Origin: Salsuginibacillus kocurii DSM 18087
Lineage (GTDB): Bacteria; Bacillota; Bacilli; Bacillales; Marinococcaceae
Length of the DNA: 64,000 nt
Assembly (NCBI RefSeq): GCF_000377705.1
Contig: NZ_KB898628.1
Span: 124,001 to 188,000, forward strand
Direction: 5' to 3'
Shown here: piece by piece, positions 28,857-38,674 of the stretch
How the letters are laid out: each line of letters starts with the position of its first letter
How positions within the stretch are numbered: the first letter of the stretch is position 1
Notes under the pieces: model-generated
The model's input: the letters and a program-made list of their open reading frames with translations, nothing else
The model's database searches: none
Told to the model about the DNA's origin: nothing
Program-made: the position numbers and the translations under genes

Positions 28857-30746
28857 ATGGATTTGGAAACAATTCAGGATCCGGGCTTTGTTCGCGATTG
28901 TTCACAACAAGAGCTGACACAATTAGCGCAAGATATACGCCAATTTTTAATTGAGGAGCTTTCAGTTACTGGAGGGCACTTAGGCCCGAATCTAGGTGTG
29001 GTTGAACTAACGTTAATGCTGCACTCCTTATATCAAAGTCCAAAAGACAAAATTATTTGGGATGTAGGTCATCAAGCGTATGTCCATAAAATACTAACCG
29101 GCCGGGCTGGCCAATTTGATCAGCTTCGTAAATATCAAGGGTTATGCGGCTTCCCTAAACGAGATGAGTCTGAACATGACGTATGGGAAACCGGGCATAG
29201 TTCAACTTCGCTTTCTGCAGCTATGGGGATGGCAACCGCTCGTGATTTAAAAGGAGACGATAACCATGTTGTGGCTGTTATCGGAGATGGAGCTTTAACG
29301 GGAGGCATGGCGCTAGAAGCATTGAACCACATTGGCCATGAACAGAAAAACGTAACTGTTATTTTAAATGACAATGAAATGTCGATAGCTCCAAACGTAG
29401 GAGCTTTACACAATGTGCTCGCTCGATTGCGGACAGCAGGACACTATCATAAGGCCAAGGAAGAACTCGAATATTTAATTAAACGCATTCCTGCCTTCGG
29501 TGGACGATTAGCAGCTACAGCTGAACGAGTCAAAGATAGCTTAAAGTATTTGCTCGTTTCTGGTATTTTCTTTGAAGAGATGGGCTTCACTTATTTTGGC
29601 CCTGTAGATGGACACGACTTAGATGATTTAAATGGTAACATTTCCTATGCCAAAAAGACCGAAGGACCGACCTTAATTCATGTTATTACGAAGAAAGGGA
29701 AAGGTTACGCTCCCGCAGAAAATGATGCAAAAGGAACGTGGCATGGGCTGGGACCATATAAAATTGAATCCGGCGAGGTTGTAAAAAAGCCGGGACCCCC
29801 AAGCTACAGCGGTGTGTTCAGTGAGACACTTAAAAAAATTACTGACCAAGATGACCGCATCGTAGCGTTAACGGCAGCGATGCCTGGAGGTACTAAACTC
29901 GACCAATATGCAAAAGCCTACCCGGAACGGATGTTTGATGTGGGGATTGCTGAGCAGCATGCCACCACAATGGCCGGAGGTTTGGCTACTCAAGGAATGA
30001 AGCCGGTATTTGCCGTCTATTCTACCTTCTTGCAGCGAGCGTATGATCAGCTGGTTCATGATGTCTGTCGCCAGAATTTAAATGTATTCTTTGCGATTGA
30101 TCGAGCTGGATTAGTAGGCGCTGATGGGGAAACGCACCAAGGCGTATTTGATATTGCTTATTTACGCCACTTGCCAAACATGAAGATACTCATGCCTAAA
30201 GATGAAAATGAACTGCAGCATATGATTTATACTGCTGTTCAATATGATGACGGACCAATTGCAGTGAGATATCCGCGTGGCAATGGCTTAGGAATTAAGA
30301 TGGACGAAGAGTTAAAACAACTTCCGATTGGCAAATGGAATGTCCTGCGTGAAGGCTCGGACCTTTGTATTTTAACGTTTGGCACCATGATCCCTGTAGC
30401 TGAAGAAGCAGCCGAGCAATTAGCAGCAAGCGGCATATCGGCGCGGGTCGTCAATGCAAATTCAGCTAAACCGTTAGATGAAGCAATGTTAAGAGAAATA
30501 GCAAATAGCAAAATGCCTATTTTGACACTTGAAGAAGCTGCGGTACAGGGAAGCTTTGGAAGTGCGGTGCTAGAATTCTTCCATGACGATGGCTTTCACG
30601 ATGTAGTTGTTGACCGAATCGGTATTCCAGATCGATATATTGAGCATGGTGGCGTCCCTGAGCTTTATGAGGAGATTGGCCTTACTCCGGAGCGGGTCGC
30701 AGAACAAGCTGGCAAAATGAAGCCAAGACAAAAGAAGAGAGCGTAG
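28857..30746 (+). CDS. dxs: 1-deoxy-D-xylulose-5-phosphate synthase
   Basis: It condenses pyruvate and glyceraldehyde 3-phosphate, the first step of the MEP isoprenoid pathway that feeds ispA. 629 residues. [16 protein letters not shown], the thiamine diphosphate motif [15 protein letters not shown]...N and [16 protein letters not shown] (catalytic Glu) are present. ATG at 28857 follows GTGAGGGTC; the longer frame upstream runs into oapA and has no homology. Confidence 0.96.
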   Translation: MDLETIQDPGFVRDCSQQELTQLAQDIRQFLIEELSVTGGHLGPNLGVVELTLMLHSLYQSPKDKIIWDVGHQAYVHKILTGRAGQFDQLRKYQGLCGFPKRDESEHDVWETGHSSTSLSAAMGMATARDLKGDDNHVVAVIGDGALTGGMALEALNHIGHEQKNVTVILNDNEMSIAPNVGALHNVLARLRTAGHYHKAKEELEYLIKRIPAFGGRLAATAERVKDSLKYLLVSGIFFEEMGFTYFGPVDGHDLDDLNGNISYAKKTEGPTLIHVITKKGKGYAPAENDAKGTWHGLGPYKIESGEVVKKPGPPSYSGVFSETLKKITDQDDRIVALTAAMPGGTKLDQYAKAYPERMFDVGIAEQHATTMAGGLATQGMKPVFAVYSTFLQRAYDQLVHDVCRQNLNVFFAIDRAGLVGADGETHQGVFDIAYLRHLPNMKILMPKDENELQHMIYTAVQYDDGPIAVRYPRGNGLGIKMDEELKQLPIGKWNVLREGSDLCILTFGTMIPVAEEAAEQLAASGISARVVNANSAKPLDEAMLREIANSKMPILTLEEAAVQGSFGSAVLEFFHDDGFHDVVVDRIGIPDRYIEHGGVPELYEEIGLTPERVAEQAGKMKPRQKKRA

Positions 30747-30750
30747 CAGC

Positions 30751-31557
30751 ATGGCAAAAAAAGAACGAGTAGATACTCTTTTGGTGGAACAAGGGCTGGT
30801 AGAAACCCGTGAAAAAGCCAAGCGTACTATAATGGCAGGGCTTGTGTATGCCGAAGACGAACGCATTGATAAGCCCGGCATGAAAATTGACAATGCAACT
30901 CCCCTTCATTTGAAAGGGGAGCTTTTACCGTATGTGAGCCGAGGTGGTTTAAAACTTCAAAAAGCGCTTGATGTTTTTCCTTTCACGGTTGAAGGGCGTA
31001 CGGTTTTGGACATTGGGGCCTCTACAGGCGGCTTTACAGATTGTGCTCTTCAGCACGGAGCTAAGCATGTTTATGCAGTAGATGTAGGTTATAATCAACT
31101 GGCCTGGAAGCTTCGCACCGATGAACGGGTTACCGTTATGGAACGAGTGAATTTCCGTTATGTAACAGCGGATCAGTTTGAAGGGAAGCTTCCTGAAGTT
31201 GCGGTATGTGATGTATCTTTTATTTCTCTGCGCCTAATCTTAACCCCACTGACGAAATTGCTGCCTAAAGGCGGAGATGTATGTGTTCTGATCAAGCCGC
31301 AGTTTGAAGCTGGGCGCGAAGAGGTAGGCAAAAAAGGAATCGTAAGAGATCCTGTTATTCATAAAAAAGTCGTAACAGGAGTCATTCGATTTGCTGAAGA
31401 ATTAGGCTACCAGATCCAAGGGTTAGATATCTCTCCAATTACTGGAACAGAAGGAAACAAAGAATTTTTATTGCATGCAAAGTGGGATGGTGCCATGCCT
31501 GAAGTTTTGTTTCCGCCAGAAAAGATCGAGACTGTCATCTCTTCTTCCCTGAATTAA
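30751..31557 (+). CDS. tlyA: TlyA-family rRNA 2'-O-methyltransferase
   Basis: 268 residues: S4 RNA-binding domain (about 4-65, RVDTLLVEQGLVETREKAKR) and an FtsJ-like Rossmann domain (LDIGASTGGFTDCALQHGA). Called YqxC in B. subtilis. Family members methylate 16S/23S rRNA cytidines, and some are described as haemolysins; the first role is more likely. It starts four bases after dxs. Confidence 0.92.
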   Translation: MAKKERVDTLLVEQGLVETREKAKRTIMAGLVYAEDERIDKPGMKIDNATPLHLKGELLPYVSRGGLKLQKALDVFPFTVEGRTVLDIGASTGGFTDCALQHGAKHVYAVDVGYNQLAWKLRTDERVTVMERVNFRYVTADQFEGKLPEVAVCDVSFISLRLILTPLTKLLPKGGDVCVLIKPQFEAGREEVGKKGIVRDPVIHKKVVTGVIRFAEELGYQIQGLDISPITGTEGNKEFLLHAKWDGAMPEVLFPPEKIETVISSSLN

Positions 31558-31645
31558 CAGACTGTGGCTTTTCCTGCCGGTGGGGTTCTCACGTGCAGGC
31601 TTTACATTGCTCGCGCAAAGTGAAGCTATAGAAGAAATACTAACA

Positions 31646-31685
31646 TTGCTCTTTAATAAAGTTTTTAAAAGAGCAACAATCTTTT
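31646..31685 (+). terminator. Possible terminator after tlyA
   Basis: TTGCTCTTT pairs with AAAGAGCAA across a 13-base loop, followed by CAATCTTTTC. The tail is imperfect. Confidence 0.45.
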
Positions 31686-31715
31686 CGAAATCAGCCTCGT
31701 TCTTGTAGGTGTTTG

Positions 31716-31780
31716 TCAGCAATGAATATCACATGTATAATTATGTACAGATATACGATGACATGTATATTACATGCTGG
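31716..31780 (+). promoter_or_regulatory. Possible ARG-box region upstream of argR
   Basis: AT-rich, dyad-like sites ATGAATATCACATGT (about 31722-31736), TGTATAATTATGTACA (31735-31750) and ATGTATATTACAT (31763-31775) precede argR. Arginine repressors of Bacillus bind AT-rich dyads, so autoregulation is plausible, but the match to the known box is loose. Confidence 0.3.
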
Positions 31781-31799
31781 CAAAATGGAGGTTGAAGTA

Positions 31800-32249
31800 A
31801 TGACGAAAGGACAACGTCATATAAAAATACGTGAACTCATAACTGATAATGATATCGAAACACAGGATGGACTTGTCGATCAATTAAGAAAAGCGGGTTA
31901 TAATGTGACACAAGCCACTGTTTCAAGAGATATAAAAGAATTGCATCTTGTTAAAGTACCGATGATGGATGGAAGATATAAATACAGTCTGCCGGCTGAT
32001 CAGCGTTTTAACCCGTTACAGAAGCTAAAACGAACGCTAATGGATAGCTTTGTAAGTATCGACCGGGCAGAACATTTAATTGTGATGAAAACACTGCCAG
32101 GCAACGCTCATGCGATTGGCTCGCTCGTAGATAATCTTGATTGGCCAGAGATTATGGGTACCATTTGCGGAGATGATACAATACTCATCATTTGCCGGGA
32201 ACAGGATCAGTCCGATGGTGTAGCCGACCGTTTTCTAGAAATGCTTTAA
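31800..32249 (+). CDS. argR: Arginine repressor (AhrC/ArgR)
   Basis: 149 residues: N-terminal winged helix with [17 protein letters not shown] (Ser-Arg pair contacting ARG boxes) and C-terminal hexamerisation/arginine-binding domain with [14 protein letters not shown]. It represses arginine synthesis and activates catabolism. ATG 31800 follows TGGAGGTTGAAG. Position before recN is conserved in Bacillaceae. Confidence 0.96.
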   Translation: MTKGQRHIKIRELITDNDIETQDGLVDQLRKAGYNVTQATVSRDIKELHLVKVPMMDGRYKYSLPADQRFNPLQKLKRTLMDSFVSIDRAEHLIVMKTLPGNAHAIGSLVDNLDWPEIMGTICGDDTILIICREQDQSDGVADRFLEML

Positions 32250-32270
32250 CCCGGTAGGAAAGAGGTTTGC

Positions 32271-33983
32271 ATGCTTGAAGAACTGTCTATAAAAAATGTT
32301 GCTTTAATCGATGAATTAACCCTTTCATTTGAGCAGGGAATGACTGTTTTAACGGGAGAAACCGGAGCGGGGAAATCAATTATTATTGATGCAATCGGAT
32401 TATTAATTGGCGGAAGAGGCTCTGTGGACTTTGTACGGCATGGCACAGACCGTGCAGAGATTGAAGGATTATTTTACGTTCATGATACTCATCAGGCAAA
32501 AGCAAAAACAGAAGAAGCAGGGATTGCAGTTGAAGAAGGAATGCTCGTGCTGCGGCGTGAGGTGACTCATAAAGGAAAGAGTGTCTGCAGGGTTAACGGG
32601 AAATTAGTGACACTGGCAATATTAAGAGAAATCGGCCAATCCTTGATTGATATTCACGGCCAACACGAACATCAGGAGTTATTACAGCGAGAACGCCATC
32701 TCTCTTTTTTAGATCAATTTGCTGGTGAAGAAGTAGAAGAAAGCAAAGCTGAATATCAGCAGCTGTTTAAAGCGTTTAAACAAACAAAAGCTAAAATGAA
32801 GCAGCTGAAAGAAAATGACCAAGAACAAGCCCACCGCCTCGATTTAATTGATTATCAACTAAAAGAAATTACAGAGGCAAATCTTCAACCCGGTGAAGAC
32901 GAAGAATTAGAACAAGAACGATATAAATTAAGCAATAGCGAAAAATTATACGAAGCGCTTCATGGAGCTTACAACAGCTTGTATGGAGAAGGAAAAGGTC
33001 TTGACTGGGCCTCACTGGCTTTGAATCACAGCGAAGAAGCAGGAGCCATTGACCAAGATGTAAAAGAAGCAGAAGAGTCAATTCGTTCTAGTTATTACAT
33101 GTTGGAAGAAGCGACATACACCTTGCGTGACCAAATTGAATCGCTAGAGTTTGACCCGGACCGCTTGCATGTTATTGAAGCTCGTTTAAATGAAATTCAA
33201 CATTTAAAACGAAAATACGGCGAGTCGGTAAGTGAGATCTTGGAGTATGCGGCTTCCATTGAAGAAGAGTATGATTCACTTATGAACCGGGACGAACGAC
33301 TGCAGGCTTATGAAGAAGAGTTGGAGCAATTAGCCCGGGACGTGAAAGCTGAAGCTGATACGCTCTCAGACCTTCGTAAGCAGGCGGCCAAACGCCTAAC
33401 TGAACAAATTGTTGCCGGCCTGCAAAGTCTGTATATGGAAAATGCCAGTCTAAAGGTCGAATTCAAACCTCCTGAACGAGGTGAAACGTATGCATTGGAT
33501 GGACAAGAGCATACATTTACCGAGACTGGTCAGGAAAAGGTGGAGTTTTTAATCTCTACGAACGCCGGGGAACCGTTAAAGCCCCTTGCAAAAGTGGCGT
33601 CCGGGGGAGAAATATCGAGAATTATGCTTGCGTTAAAATCTGTATTATCGGATTTTCAAGACAAAGTTGCTCTTATATTTGATGAAGTTGATACGGGGGT
33701 AAGCGGTCGGGTAGCACAAGCAATTGCCGAAAAAATTCAATTCGTGGCAAGGGGCTCACAAGTTCTTTGTATTTCTCATTTGCCACAAGTGGCAGCTAGA
33801 GCAGACCAGCATCTGTTAATTAAAAAAGAGGAGATAGGAAGCCGGGTGCTGACTGATGTATCCTTATTATCTAGAGAAGACCAAGCAAAAGAAGTAGCGC
33901 GAATGATTTCGGGTACAGAGGTTACAGCTGCTAGTTTGGAAAATGCTAAAGATCTGCTGCAACAAGCAAGCGGAAACGACTGA
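32271..33983 (+). CDS. recN: DNA repair protein RecN
   Basis: SMC-like ATPase of 570 residues that holds DNA ends during double-strand break repair. Walker A GETGAGKSIIIDAIG near residue 30, long coiled coil about 150-380, ABC signature VASGGEISRIMLALK and Walker B ALIFDEVDTGVSG. It follows argR by 21 bases; RBS GGAAAGAGG. Confidence 0.96.
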   Translation: MLEELSIKNVALIDELTLSFEQGMTVLTGETGAGKSIIIDAIGLLIGGRGSVDFVRHGTDRAEIEGLFYVHDTHQAKAKTEEAGIAVEEGMLVLRREVTHKGKSVCRVNGKLVTLAILREIGQSLIDIHGQHEHQELLQRERHLSFLDQFAGEEVEESKAEYQQLFKAFKQTKAKMKQLKENDQEQAHRLDLIDYQLKEITEANLQPGEDEELEQERYKLSNSEKLYEALHGAYNSLYGEGKGLDWASLALNHSEEAGAIDQDVKEAEESIRSSYYMLEEATYTLRDQIESLEFDPDRLHVIEARLNEIQHLKRKYGESVSEILEYAASIEEEYDSLMNRDERLQAYEEELEQLARDVKAEADTLSDLRKQAAKRLTEQIVAGLQSLYMENASLKVEFKPPERGETYALDGQEHTFTETGQEKVEFLISTNAGEPLKPLAKVASGGEISRIMLALKSVLSDFQDKVALIFDEVDTGVSGRVAQAIAEKIQFVARGSQVLCISHLPQVAARADQHLLIKKEEIGSRVLTDVSLLSREDQAKEVARMISGTEVTAASLENAKDLLQQASGND

Positions 33984-34017
33984 CGAACTGGGGAAGATTC
34001 CCGGTTCGTTTTTTTAT
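33983..34017 (+). terminator. Terminator after recN
   Basis: CGAACTGGG pairs with CCCGGTTCG across GAAGATT, followed by TTTTTTT. Confidence 0.85.
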
Positions 34018-34094
34018 GTTTCACTTATATTTGTCTTTTAATAAGGCAACATTAAAAATGCAGGTGTAAGGTGGCGAGCGGAGGAGTGAACGAA

Positions 34095-35348
34095 ATGGAC
34101 ATGAGAAGGTGGATTGGAGTATGCCTTTTGCTCGCCGTGGCAGGTATAAGCTGTTTGCCGGTAACCCAGGCATGGCTTGACCTTCCTGAGAAGAGCATTT
34201 TTTTTCACAGTGAAACAGCACAAATGGAAAACACTTTAGCACTCCCCGACCCTTTTATAAAATATCCATCCAAAGAAGAAGCCCTTAAAAGCATAAAAGC
34301 TAATGATAAAGACTCTGTACTAGTAACAGCAGGTTCTACACCAATTAAAAAAATGGACATTAAAGCACTTCCGGATATTGAAGTAATACCGGGCGGAGAC
34401 TCCATAGGTGTACGTGTTGATGCTGAGGGTGTGCATATTGCAGGGTATCATTATGTAGAACAAGGACCTGAGCGTATCTCTCCTGCCAAAGAAGCAGGAG
34501 TTAAACCAGGTGATATTTTAATGAAAGTTGGAGAAGAAGAAGTTAATGAAGCTCGAGATATTAAGGATGTTTTAGCTGACGCAAGTGCTAAAGATGCTTT
34601 ACCTCTTACTGTAAAACGAGGGAAGGAAGAAAAACAAGTAGAAGTAGCTCCAATTCAGTCGGAAGAAAAGAACCAGCTGCAACTCGGTCTTTATATTCAA
34701 AATACTTCAGCGGGAGTAGGAACTCTCACGTTTTATGAAGAAGGCTCTGGAAAATATGGTGCGTTAGGACATGTAATATCCGATGCAGCAGCAGACCACC
34801 CCGCTCCTGTACGCGGAGGCAAACTATTGCGTTCTACCGTAACAGACATCGAAAAAGGGCGTAATGGCCAGCCTGGTGAAAAACGAGCTACCATAGATGA
34901 TCGTCCTACTATTCTTGGTTCCGTGACAAAAAACAATGCATTTGGAATTTTTGGCACCTTAGAAGGGAAGAAACAAACAGCAAATGAAGAGGAAGCAGTT
35001 CCGATTGCTTTTCCAGAGGAAGTAAAGGAAGGACCAGCAGAGCTAAGAACCGTAATTGAAGGTAATAAAGTGGAATCCTTTGATGTAAACATTACTTCGG
35101 TCATGTCACAGAATCACCCAGCTACGAAAGGTATGGTCATTGAAGTTACCGATGAACGTTTAATTGAAGCTACTGGAGGAATTATACAAGGGATGAGCGG
35201 GAGCCCAATTTTACAAGATGGCAAATTAGTCGGTGCTGTTACCCATGTATTTGTAAATGATGCGAAATCAGGATATGCAAGCCACATTGAATGGATGTTG
35301 GACGAAGCTGACATTGAAACGTACAAAGATATGAGAGAAGCCAGTTAA
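34095..35348 (+). CDS. spoIVB: SpoIVB peptidase
   Basis: Serine peptidase made in the forespore that crosses the inner membrane and cleaves SpoIVFA to trigger pro-sigma-K processing. 417 residues: one N-terminal membrane segment (about 4-26), a PDZ domain (AGVKPGDILMKVGEEEVNEA), catalytic His in GALGHVISD and Ser in GIIQGMSGSPILQDGKLVGA. Start 34095 is behind CGGAGGAGTGAACGAA. Position before spo0A is conserved. Confidence 0.95.
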   Translation: MDMRRWIGVCLLLAVAGISCLPVTQAWLDLPEKSIFFHSETAQMENTLALPDPFIKYPSKEEALKSIKANDKDSVLVTAGSTPIKKMDIKALPDIEVIPGGDSIGVRVDAEGVHIAGYHYVEQGPERISPAKEAGVKPGDILMKVGEEEVNEARDIKDVLADASAKDALPLTVKRGKEEKQVEVAPIQSEEKNQLQLGLYIQNTSAGVGTLTFYEEGSGKYGALGHVISDAAADHPAPVRGGKLLRSTVTDIEKGRNGQPGEKRATIDDRPTILGSVTKNNAFGIFGTLEGKKQTANEEEAVPIAFPEEVKEGPAELRTVIEGNKVESFDVNITSVMSQNHPATKGMVIEVTDERLIEATGGIIQGMSGSPILQDGKLVGAVTHVFVNDAKSGYASHIEWMLDEADIETYKDMREAS

Positions 35349-35363
35349 CAGCTGGCTTTTTGT
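35338..35363 (+). terminator. Terminator after spoIVB
   Basis: AGCCAG and CTGGCT pair across the stop-codon region, followed by TTTTTG. Confidence 0.65.
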
Positions 35364-35464
35364 ATGAAGAGAACCGGAAAAATTAGTGCTATCTATCAGC
35401 AGCCGAATTTGTGAAACGCCTGCCGATAAAGGAAGAGGACACTTAAACGTTTCATCGTTTAAAG

Positions 35465-35603
35465 ACCTGGTTATCTTTATACTATAAGCTGTATGAAGGA
35501 CTTGATGAGCCTTCGCTCGCTTTATGTGGAGAAGTCGGCAATCCGCTTTGAGCGTTGCTCTGCAGGGTCTTGCCCTGACTTCCTTTTCCACAGCTTTCTT
35601 CGG
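35465..35603 (-). repeat. Dispersed repeat, copy 2 (upstream of spo0A)
   Basis: The reverse complement aligns along its whole length with 16834-16965: AAAAGGAAGTCAGGGCAAGA, GAGC-AAC-GCTC hairpin, GACTTCTC, AAAGCGAGC, ATACAG and TTATAGTATAAAGATAACC. Changes in the stem regions keep the GAGC/GCTC hairpin. It lies between spoIVB and the spo0A promoter region. Confidence 0.7.
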
Positions 35604-35887
35604 TTTCATGGACTTTTTTACCCTATAGGGTACTGACCTAATGATATAAATGTAAAGAGCGACACATTGACTTTTTCAGCAGTCTCGTAATGCAAATAGT
35701 CCAACTACTTTTACCGAGAATTGGCTTATAATAAAGGTCTTTTTTGTGTGGATAAAGTTTCAAACTAACGAAAATTTATAGTGATTAGAAGGAGAATAAG
35801 TAGAAAAAAAGAAATACATAAAAGCGCATTTTTTACCAAAAGTGGAATGGTTTTATGGTATGATAATAAATGTTCACACAAAGAAAA

Positions 35888-35896
35888 TTCGACAAA
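35888..35896 (-). promoter_or_regulatory. 0A box (Spo0A binding site)
   Basis: TTTGTCGAA on the reverse strand, a full match to the 0A-box core TGTCGAA. It lies 172 bases before spo0A, suggesting autoregulation. Confidence 0.6.
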
Positions 35897-36000
35897 TGCA
35901 GTAAAAAGATGATGTATAGTGACGAAAACAGTCGTAAATGGAAAAATAGATGAGCATATAGGACTTAATTTAAAATTTTAGCTAATTTCAACAGATAATA

Positions 36001-36029
36001 AAAGGTATTAGGAATTGAGTGTCGAATTA
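36001..36029 (+). promoter_or_regulatory. Sigma-H-type promoter of spo0A with overlapping 0A core
   Basis: AAAGGTATT (36001-36009), 11-base spacer, GTCGAATTA (36021-36029) fits the sigma-H consensus RNAGGAWWW-N11/12-RNNGAATWW with one mismatch. The -10 region also contains TGTCGAA (36020-36026), a 0A-box core, so Spo0A-P could act right at the promoter. A weaker sigma-A candidate (TTTACC at 35832, TATGGT at 35855) lies upstream. Confidence 0.6.
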
Positions 36030-36067
36030 GTGAAAGAGGAATGATTAATTAACAAGGAGGAAATGTC

Positions 36068-36859
36068 GTGAAAAAGATTTCAGTTGCGATCGCAGATGAC
36101 AACCGTGAGCTTGTCCAAATGCTAGAGGAGTATATTTCCGCCCAGGAAGATATGGAAGTGGTGGGAGTGAGCTATAATGGTCAAGAGTGTCTTGAACTCG
36201 TTCGTGAAAAGACGCCTGACATTTTGATATTAGATATTATTATGCCTCATTTAGACGGACTTGCTGTTTTGGAAAAATTACAAGTGGAAGGGACTCAAAA
36301 GCCAAAAATAATGATGCTTACCGCTTTTGGTCAAGAAGATGTAACAAAAAAAGCTGTGAATCTTGGTGCTTCTTATTATGTACTAAAACCATTTGATATG
36401 GATACATTATTATCAAATATTCGTGAAATCAGCGGCCAGCACACGGTTTCGGTCGTTCCATCTACAGGAGGAAGCTCTCAGGTGGTGCAAAAACAAGATG
36501 AACCTTTAAATCTTGACCAAAGCATTACTTCCATTATTCATGAAATTGGTGTCCCAGCCCATATTAAAGGATATCTCTACTTACGAGAAGCGATTACGAT
36601 GGTGTACAATGATATTGAATTACTTGGTTCAATTACAAAAGAATTGTATCCAGAGATTGCCAAGACCTTTAATACGACTGCAAGCCGGGTGGAACGTGCC
36701 ATCCGCCATGCAATTGAAGTAGCTTGGAGCAGGGGAAATATTGATTCGATTTCTAATATGTTCGGTTATACGATTTCTAGCACGAAAGCTAAGCCAACTA
36801 ACTCCGAATTTATCGCCATGATCGCTGATAAGCTGAGACTTGAACATAAAGTGAGTTAA
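36068..36859 (+). CDS. spo0A: Sporulation master regulator Spo0A
   Basis: Response regulator at the end of the phosphorelay. 263 residues: receiver domain with acidic pocket D10-D11 and phospho-acceptor D56 ([10 protein letters not shown]), Lys in YVLKPF, a short linker, and the DNA-binding domain with [15 protein letters not shown] and [21 protein letters not shown] start behind AAGGAGGAAATGTC. It is the last host gene before the prophage; the coding region is intact. Confidence 0.98.
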   Translation: MKKISVAIADDNRELVQMLEEYISAQEDMEVVGVSYNGQECLELVREKTPDILILDIIMPHLDGLAVLEKLQVEGTQKPKIMMLTAFGQEDVTKKAVNLGASYYVLKPFDMDTLLSNIREISGQHTVSVVPSTGGSSQVVQKQDEPLNLDQSITSIIHEIGVPAHIKGYLYLREAITMVYNDIELLGSITKELYPEIAKTFNTTASRVERAIRHAIEVAWSRGNIDSISNMFGYTISSTKAKPTNSEFIAMIADKLRLEHKVS

Positions 36860-36973
36860 GGTTGGAGTGACGGGGGTTACAGGGTAAGGGAAAGTTTGGA
36901 AAACGTACACAGGTTACCAACAAACACGTTTTTCGAGCCAACCAATATTTAATATAAGTGTCGAGGACTTTTG

Positions 36974-37018
36974 CCCTCTTATTTGTTGTAATTATTCAGC
37001 AAATAAGGGGGTTTTTTA
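36974..37018 (+). terminator. Strong terminator after spo0A, next to the prophage integrase
   Basis: CCCTCTTATTTGTTG pairs with CAGCAAATAAGGGGG (about 15 pairs, 8-base loop) and is followed by GTTTTTTATA. The 3' arm contains AAGGGGG, which is also placed as a ribosome-binding site for the integrase start at 37021. The phage attachment core is probably in or near this stretch. Confidence 0.85.
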
Positions 37019-37020
37019 TA

Positions 37021-37995
37021 TTGGCTAGAGAGTCGGATATATTTTTAAATGACTTTTTTGTGTATTGCGAGTCGAAAAACTTATCAAGAAAAACCATAAA
37101 AAGCTATGATCAAACGCTGCGACTGTTTTTCATCTATCTGGAAAATGAACACAACATTACTGATGTACGTAACACAAAATCAACGCATGTTAGGCAATAT
37201 ATCAAGCACCTAAAAGAACGTGGCAAATACACAGTAGTAGGAAATGAAGGAAGTCAGCAAATCAACTTCCCTGATCATCGAACTGATCATGGTAAGCAGA
37301 TAGGCGACACAACCATTGCTAATTATTTACGCAATATCAAAGTATTCTTCAATTTTTTAAAAGAAGAAGGCGAGATAAGAGAAGCACCGACAAAACGAAT
37401 TGAAAACATCAAGCCAAAACGAAGGAAAAAACCGCTGTTATCCAAACATGATTTACAGCAAGTACTGCGCCAATTCGATATAACGATATTCCATGAGTAT
37501 CGCACATACATGCAAATGCGCTTAATTTTGGATACTGGCTTGCGAGCAGGTGAGTGTTGTGCATTGATACCTGCCGATATCGATTTTAGAACTAAATCAA
37601 TGCTTGTACGTAATCCAAAAAATCATATGGAGAGATATGTATACTTTAGCCATAAGCTTTCAAGGGAGTTGAAACGGTGGATGATGTATAGGGATAGATT
37701 TTCCGACTCTGATTTCCTTTTTCCAACTATTAGAGGTACACAACTTGATGTGCGTAACTTTGAAAAGTCGATACGTAAAGCAGGTATAAAAGCAGGTGTC
37801 GAAATTCACCCTCATCAGCTTAGGAATAATTTTGCTAAGTATTACTTGCTGGCTGGCGGTGATTTTGCCTCATTGTCGAGGATTTTAGGGCATTCATCTA
37901 TTGAGGTTACTCAGCAAGCTTATTTGGATTTTACAGATGAAGAAGTTGGTAGAAAATATCAGCGGCATTCACCGTTAAATCATCTTGATATCTAA
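37021..37995 (+). CDS. int: Prophage tyrosine integrase
   Basis: 324 residues: SAM-like N-terminal core-binding domain (about 5-118) and catalytic domain with R175 (TGLRAGE), H265 and R268 (HPHQLRNN), H291 (LGHSSIEV) and nucleophile Y301. A functional XerC/D-like recombinase is expected. The start is TTG at 37021, nine bases after AAGGGGG in the spo0A terminator; the frame is open upstream through the terminator but lacks homology. It marks the left prophage border and points inward, so attL should lie between 36860 and 37021. Confidence 0.92.
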   Translation: MARESDIFLNDFFVYCESKNLSRKTIKSYDQTLRLFFIYLENEHNITDVRNTKSTHVRQYIKHLKERGKYTVVGNEGSQQINFPDHRTDHGKQIGDTTIANYLRNIKVFFNFLKEEGEIREAPTKRIENIKPKRRKKPLLSKHDLQQVLRQFDITIFHEYRTYMQMRLILDTGLRAGECCALIPADIDFRTKSMLVRNPKNHMERYVYFSHKLSRELKRWMMYRDRFSDSDFLFPTIRGTQLDVRNFEKSIRKAGIKAGVEIHPHQLRNNFAKYYLLAGGDFASLSRILGHSSIEVTQQAYLDFTDEEVGRKYQRHSPLNHLDI

Positions 37996-38015
37996 TTTAA
38001 ATAGGGGGGTAAGCA

Positions 38016-38480
38016 ATGCAACTAGTTAAATCCAAACTACTGGACAAGCTTCATCAATCGGCACTCTTAATGAACAAACAACACGATTTAGACACAACGA
38101 ATTGGGCTGAATTTTACCAACACATGGATTTACAAGCTGAGATTATGAAAATTGACATTGAAGTAACTGACTTATTTTTCGAAGAAGATGAAGCAAAACT
38201 AATGAGTAATTATCAATCAATTAATCAGGGGGAATTTATTATGAACAAGCCAAAAACTCAGGAATTTGAAGCCTTTGCTACATTAACAGCGCCAGTATCA
38301 CTAAGCATAGCTGCACAAAGTAGACAAGCAGCGCATGAGGTAGCTTGCACTCAATTGGATGAAATGAGCATCGATTCCATCGAAATGACCGTTAAATTAA
38401 CAGATGGTAGCACACAAACTCTACATGTGCATGATCATCACCTGCATTACTCCACCTTATTTGCAGATGATGAATGCTAA
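38016..38480 (+). CDS. Prophage protein of unknown function
   Basis: 154 residues, not recognised. The first 65 residues look helical and acidic; the C-terminus contains the His-rich stretch HVHDHHLHY. It starts 20 bases after int behind TAGGGGGGTAAGC and is probably co-transcribed with it. It occupies the place where excisionases or repressors often sit but has no visible helix-turn-helix. Confidence 0.6.
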   Translation: MQLVKSKLLDKLHQSALLMNKQHDLDTTNWAEFYQHMDLQAEIMKIDIEVTDLFFEEDEAKLMSNYQSINQGEFIMNKPKTQEFEAFATLTAPVSLSIAAQSRQAAHEVACTQLDEMSIDSIEMTVKLTDGSTQTLHVHDHHLHYSTLFADDEC

Positions 38481-38492
38481 ACAAACATAAAA

Positions 38493-38524
38493 AGAGCTAC
38501 CAGTGTTAGCGCACTGATAGCTCT
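38493..38524. terminator. Long hairpin with a T-run on the minus strand
   Basis: AGAGCTA-C-CAGTG and CACTG-A-TAGCTCT pair with a six-base loop. On the plus strand no T-run follows. On the minus strand it is followed by TTTTTATG, so it would terminate leftward RNA from the 38530-38680 region. Confidence 0.5.
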
Positions 38525-38540
38525 AGCTCCACTTACCACT

Positions 38541-38666
38541 GAGAGGCAGTAAGCAAAAACCTATTACATTTTATTTTACCTTTATTATACAAAAAATTCA
38601 AGGTGAAATATTCTGCCTCTCTTTGGTTTAAAACGAACGTATGTTCTAAATACAATCAAAGAGAGG
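38541..38666 (+). promoter_or_regulatory. Switchable leader with LexA-like box at its centre
   Basis: GAGAGGCAG (38541-38549) is complementary to CTGCCTCTC (38613-38621). The same segment, extended as CCTCTCTTTG (38616-38625), is also complementary to CAAAGAGAGG (38657-38666), which is the ribosome-binding site of the next gene. The two pairings exclude each other. CGAACGTATGTTCT (38634-38647) matches the Bacillus LexA box in 13 of 14 positions and sits exactly at the centre of the second pairing, between TTTAAA (38627) and TACAAT (38651). Confidence 0.5.
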
Positions 38667-38674
38667 TATTTATT

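Noticed and set aside
35268-35609. Reverse-strand 113-codon frame after spoIVB
   Set aside because: Lies over the spoIVB end and the dispersed repeat; no ribosome-binding site or family match.
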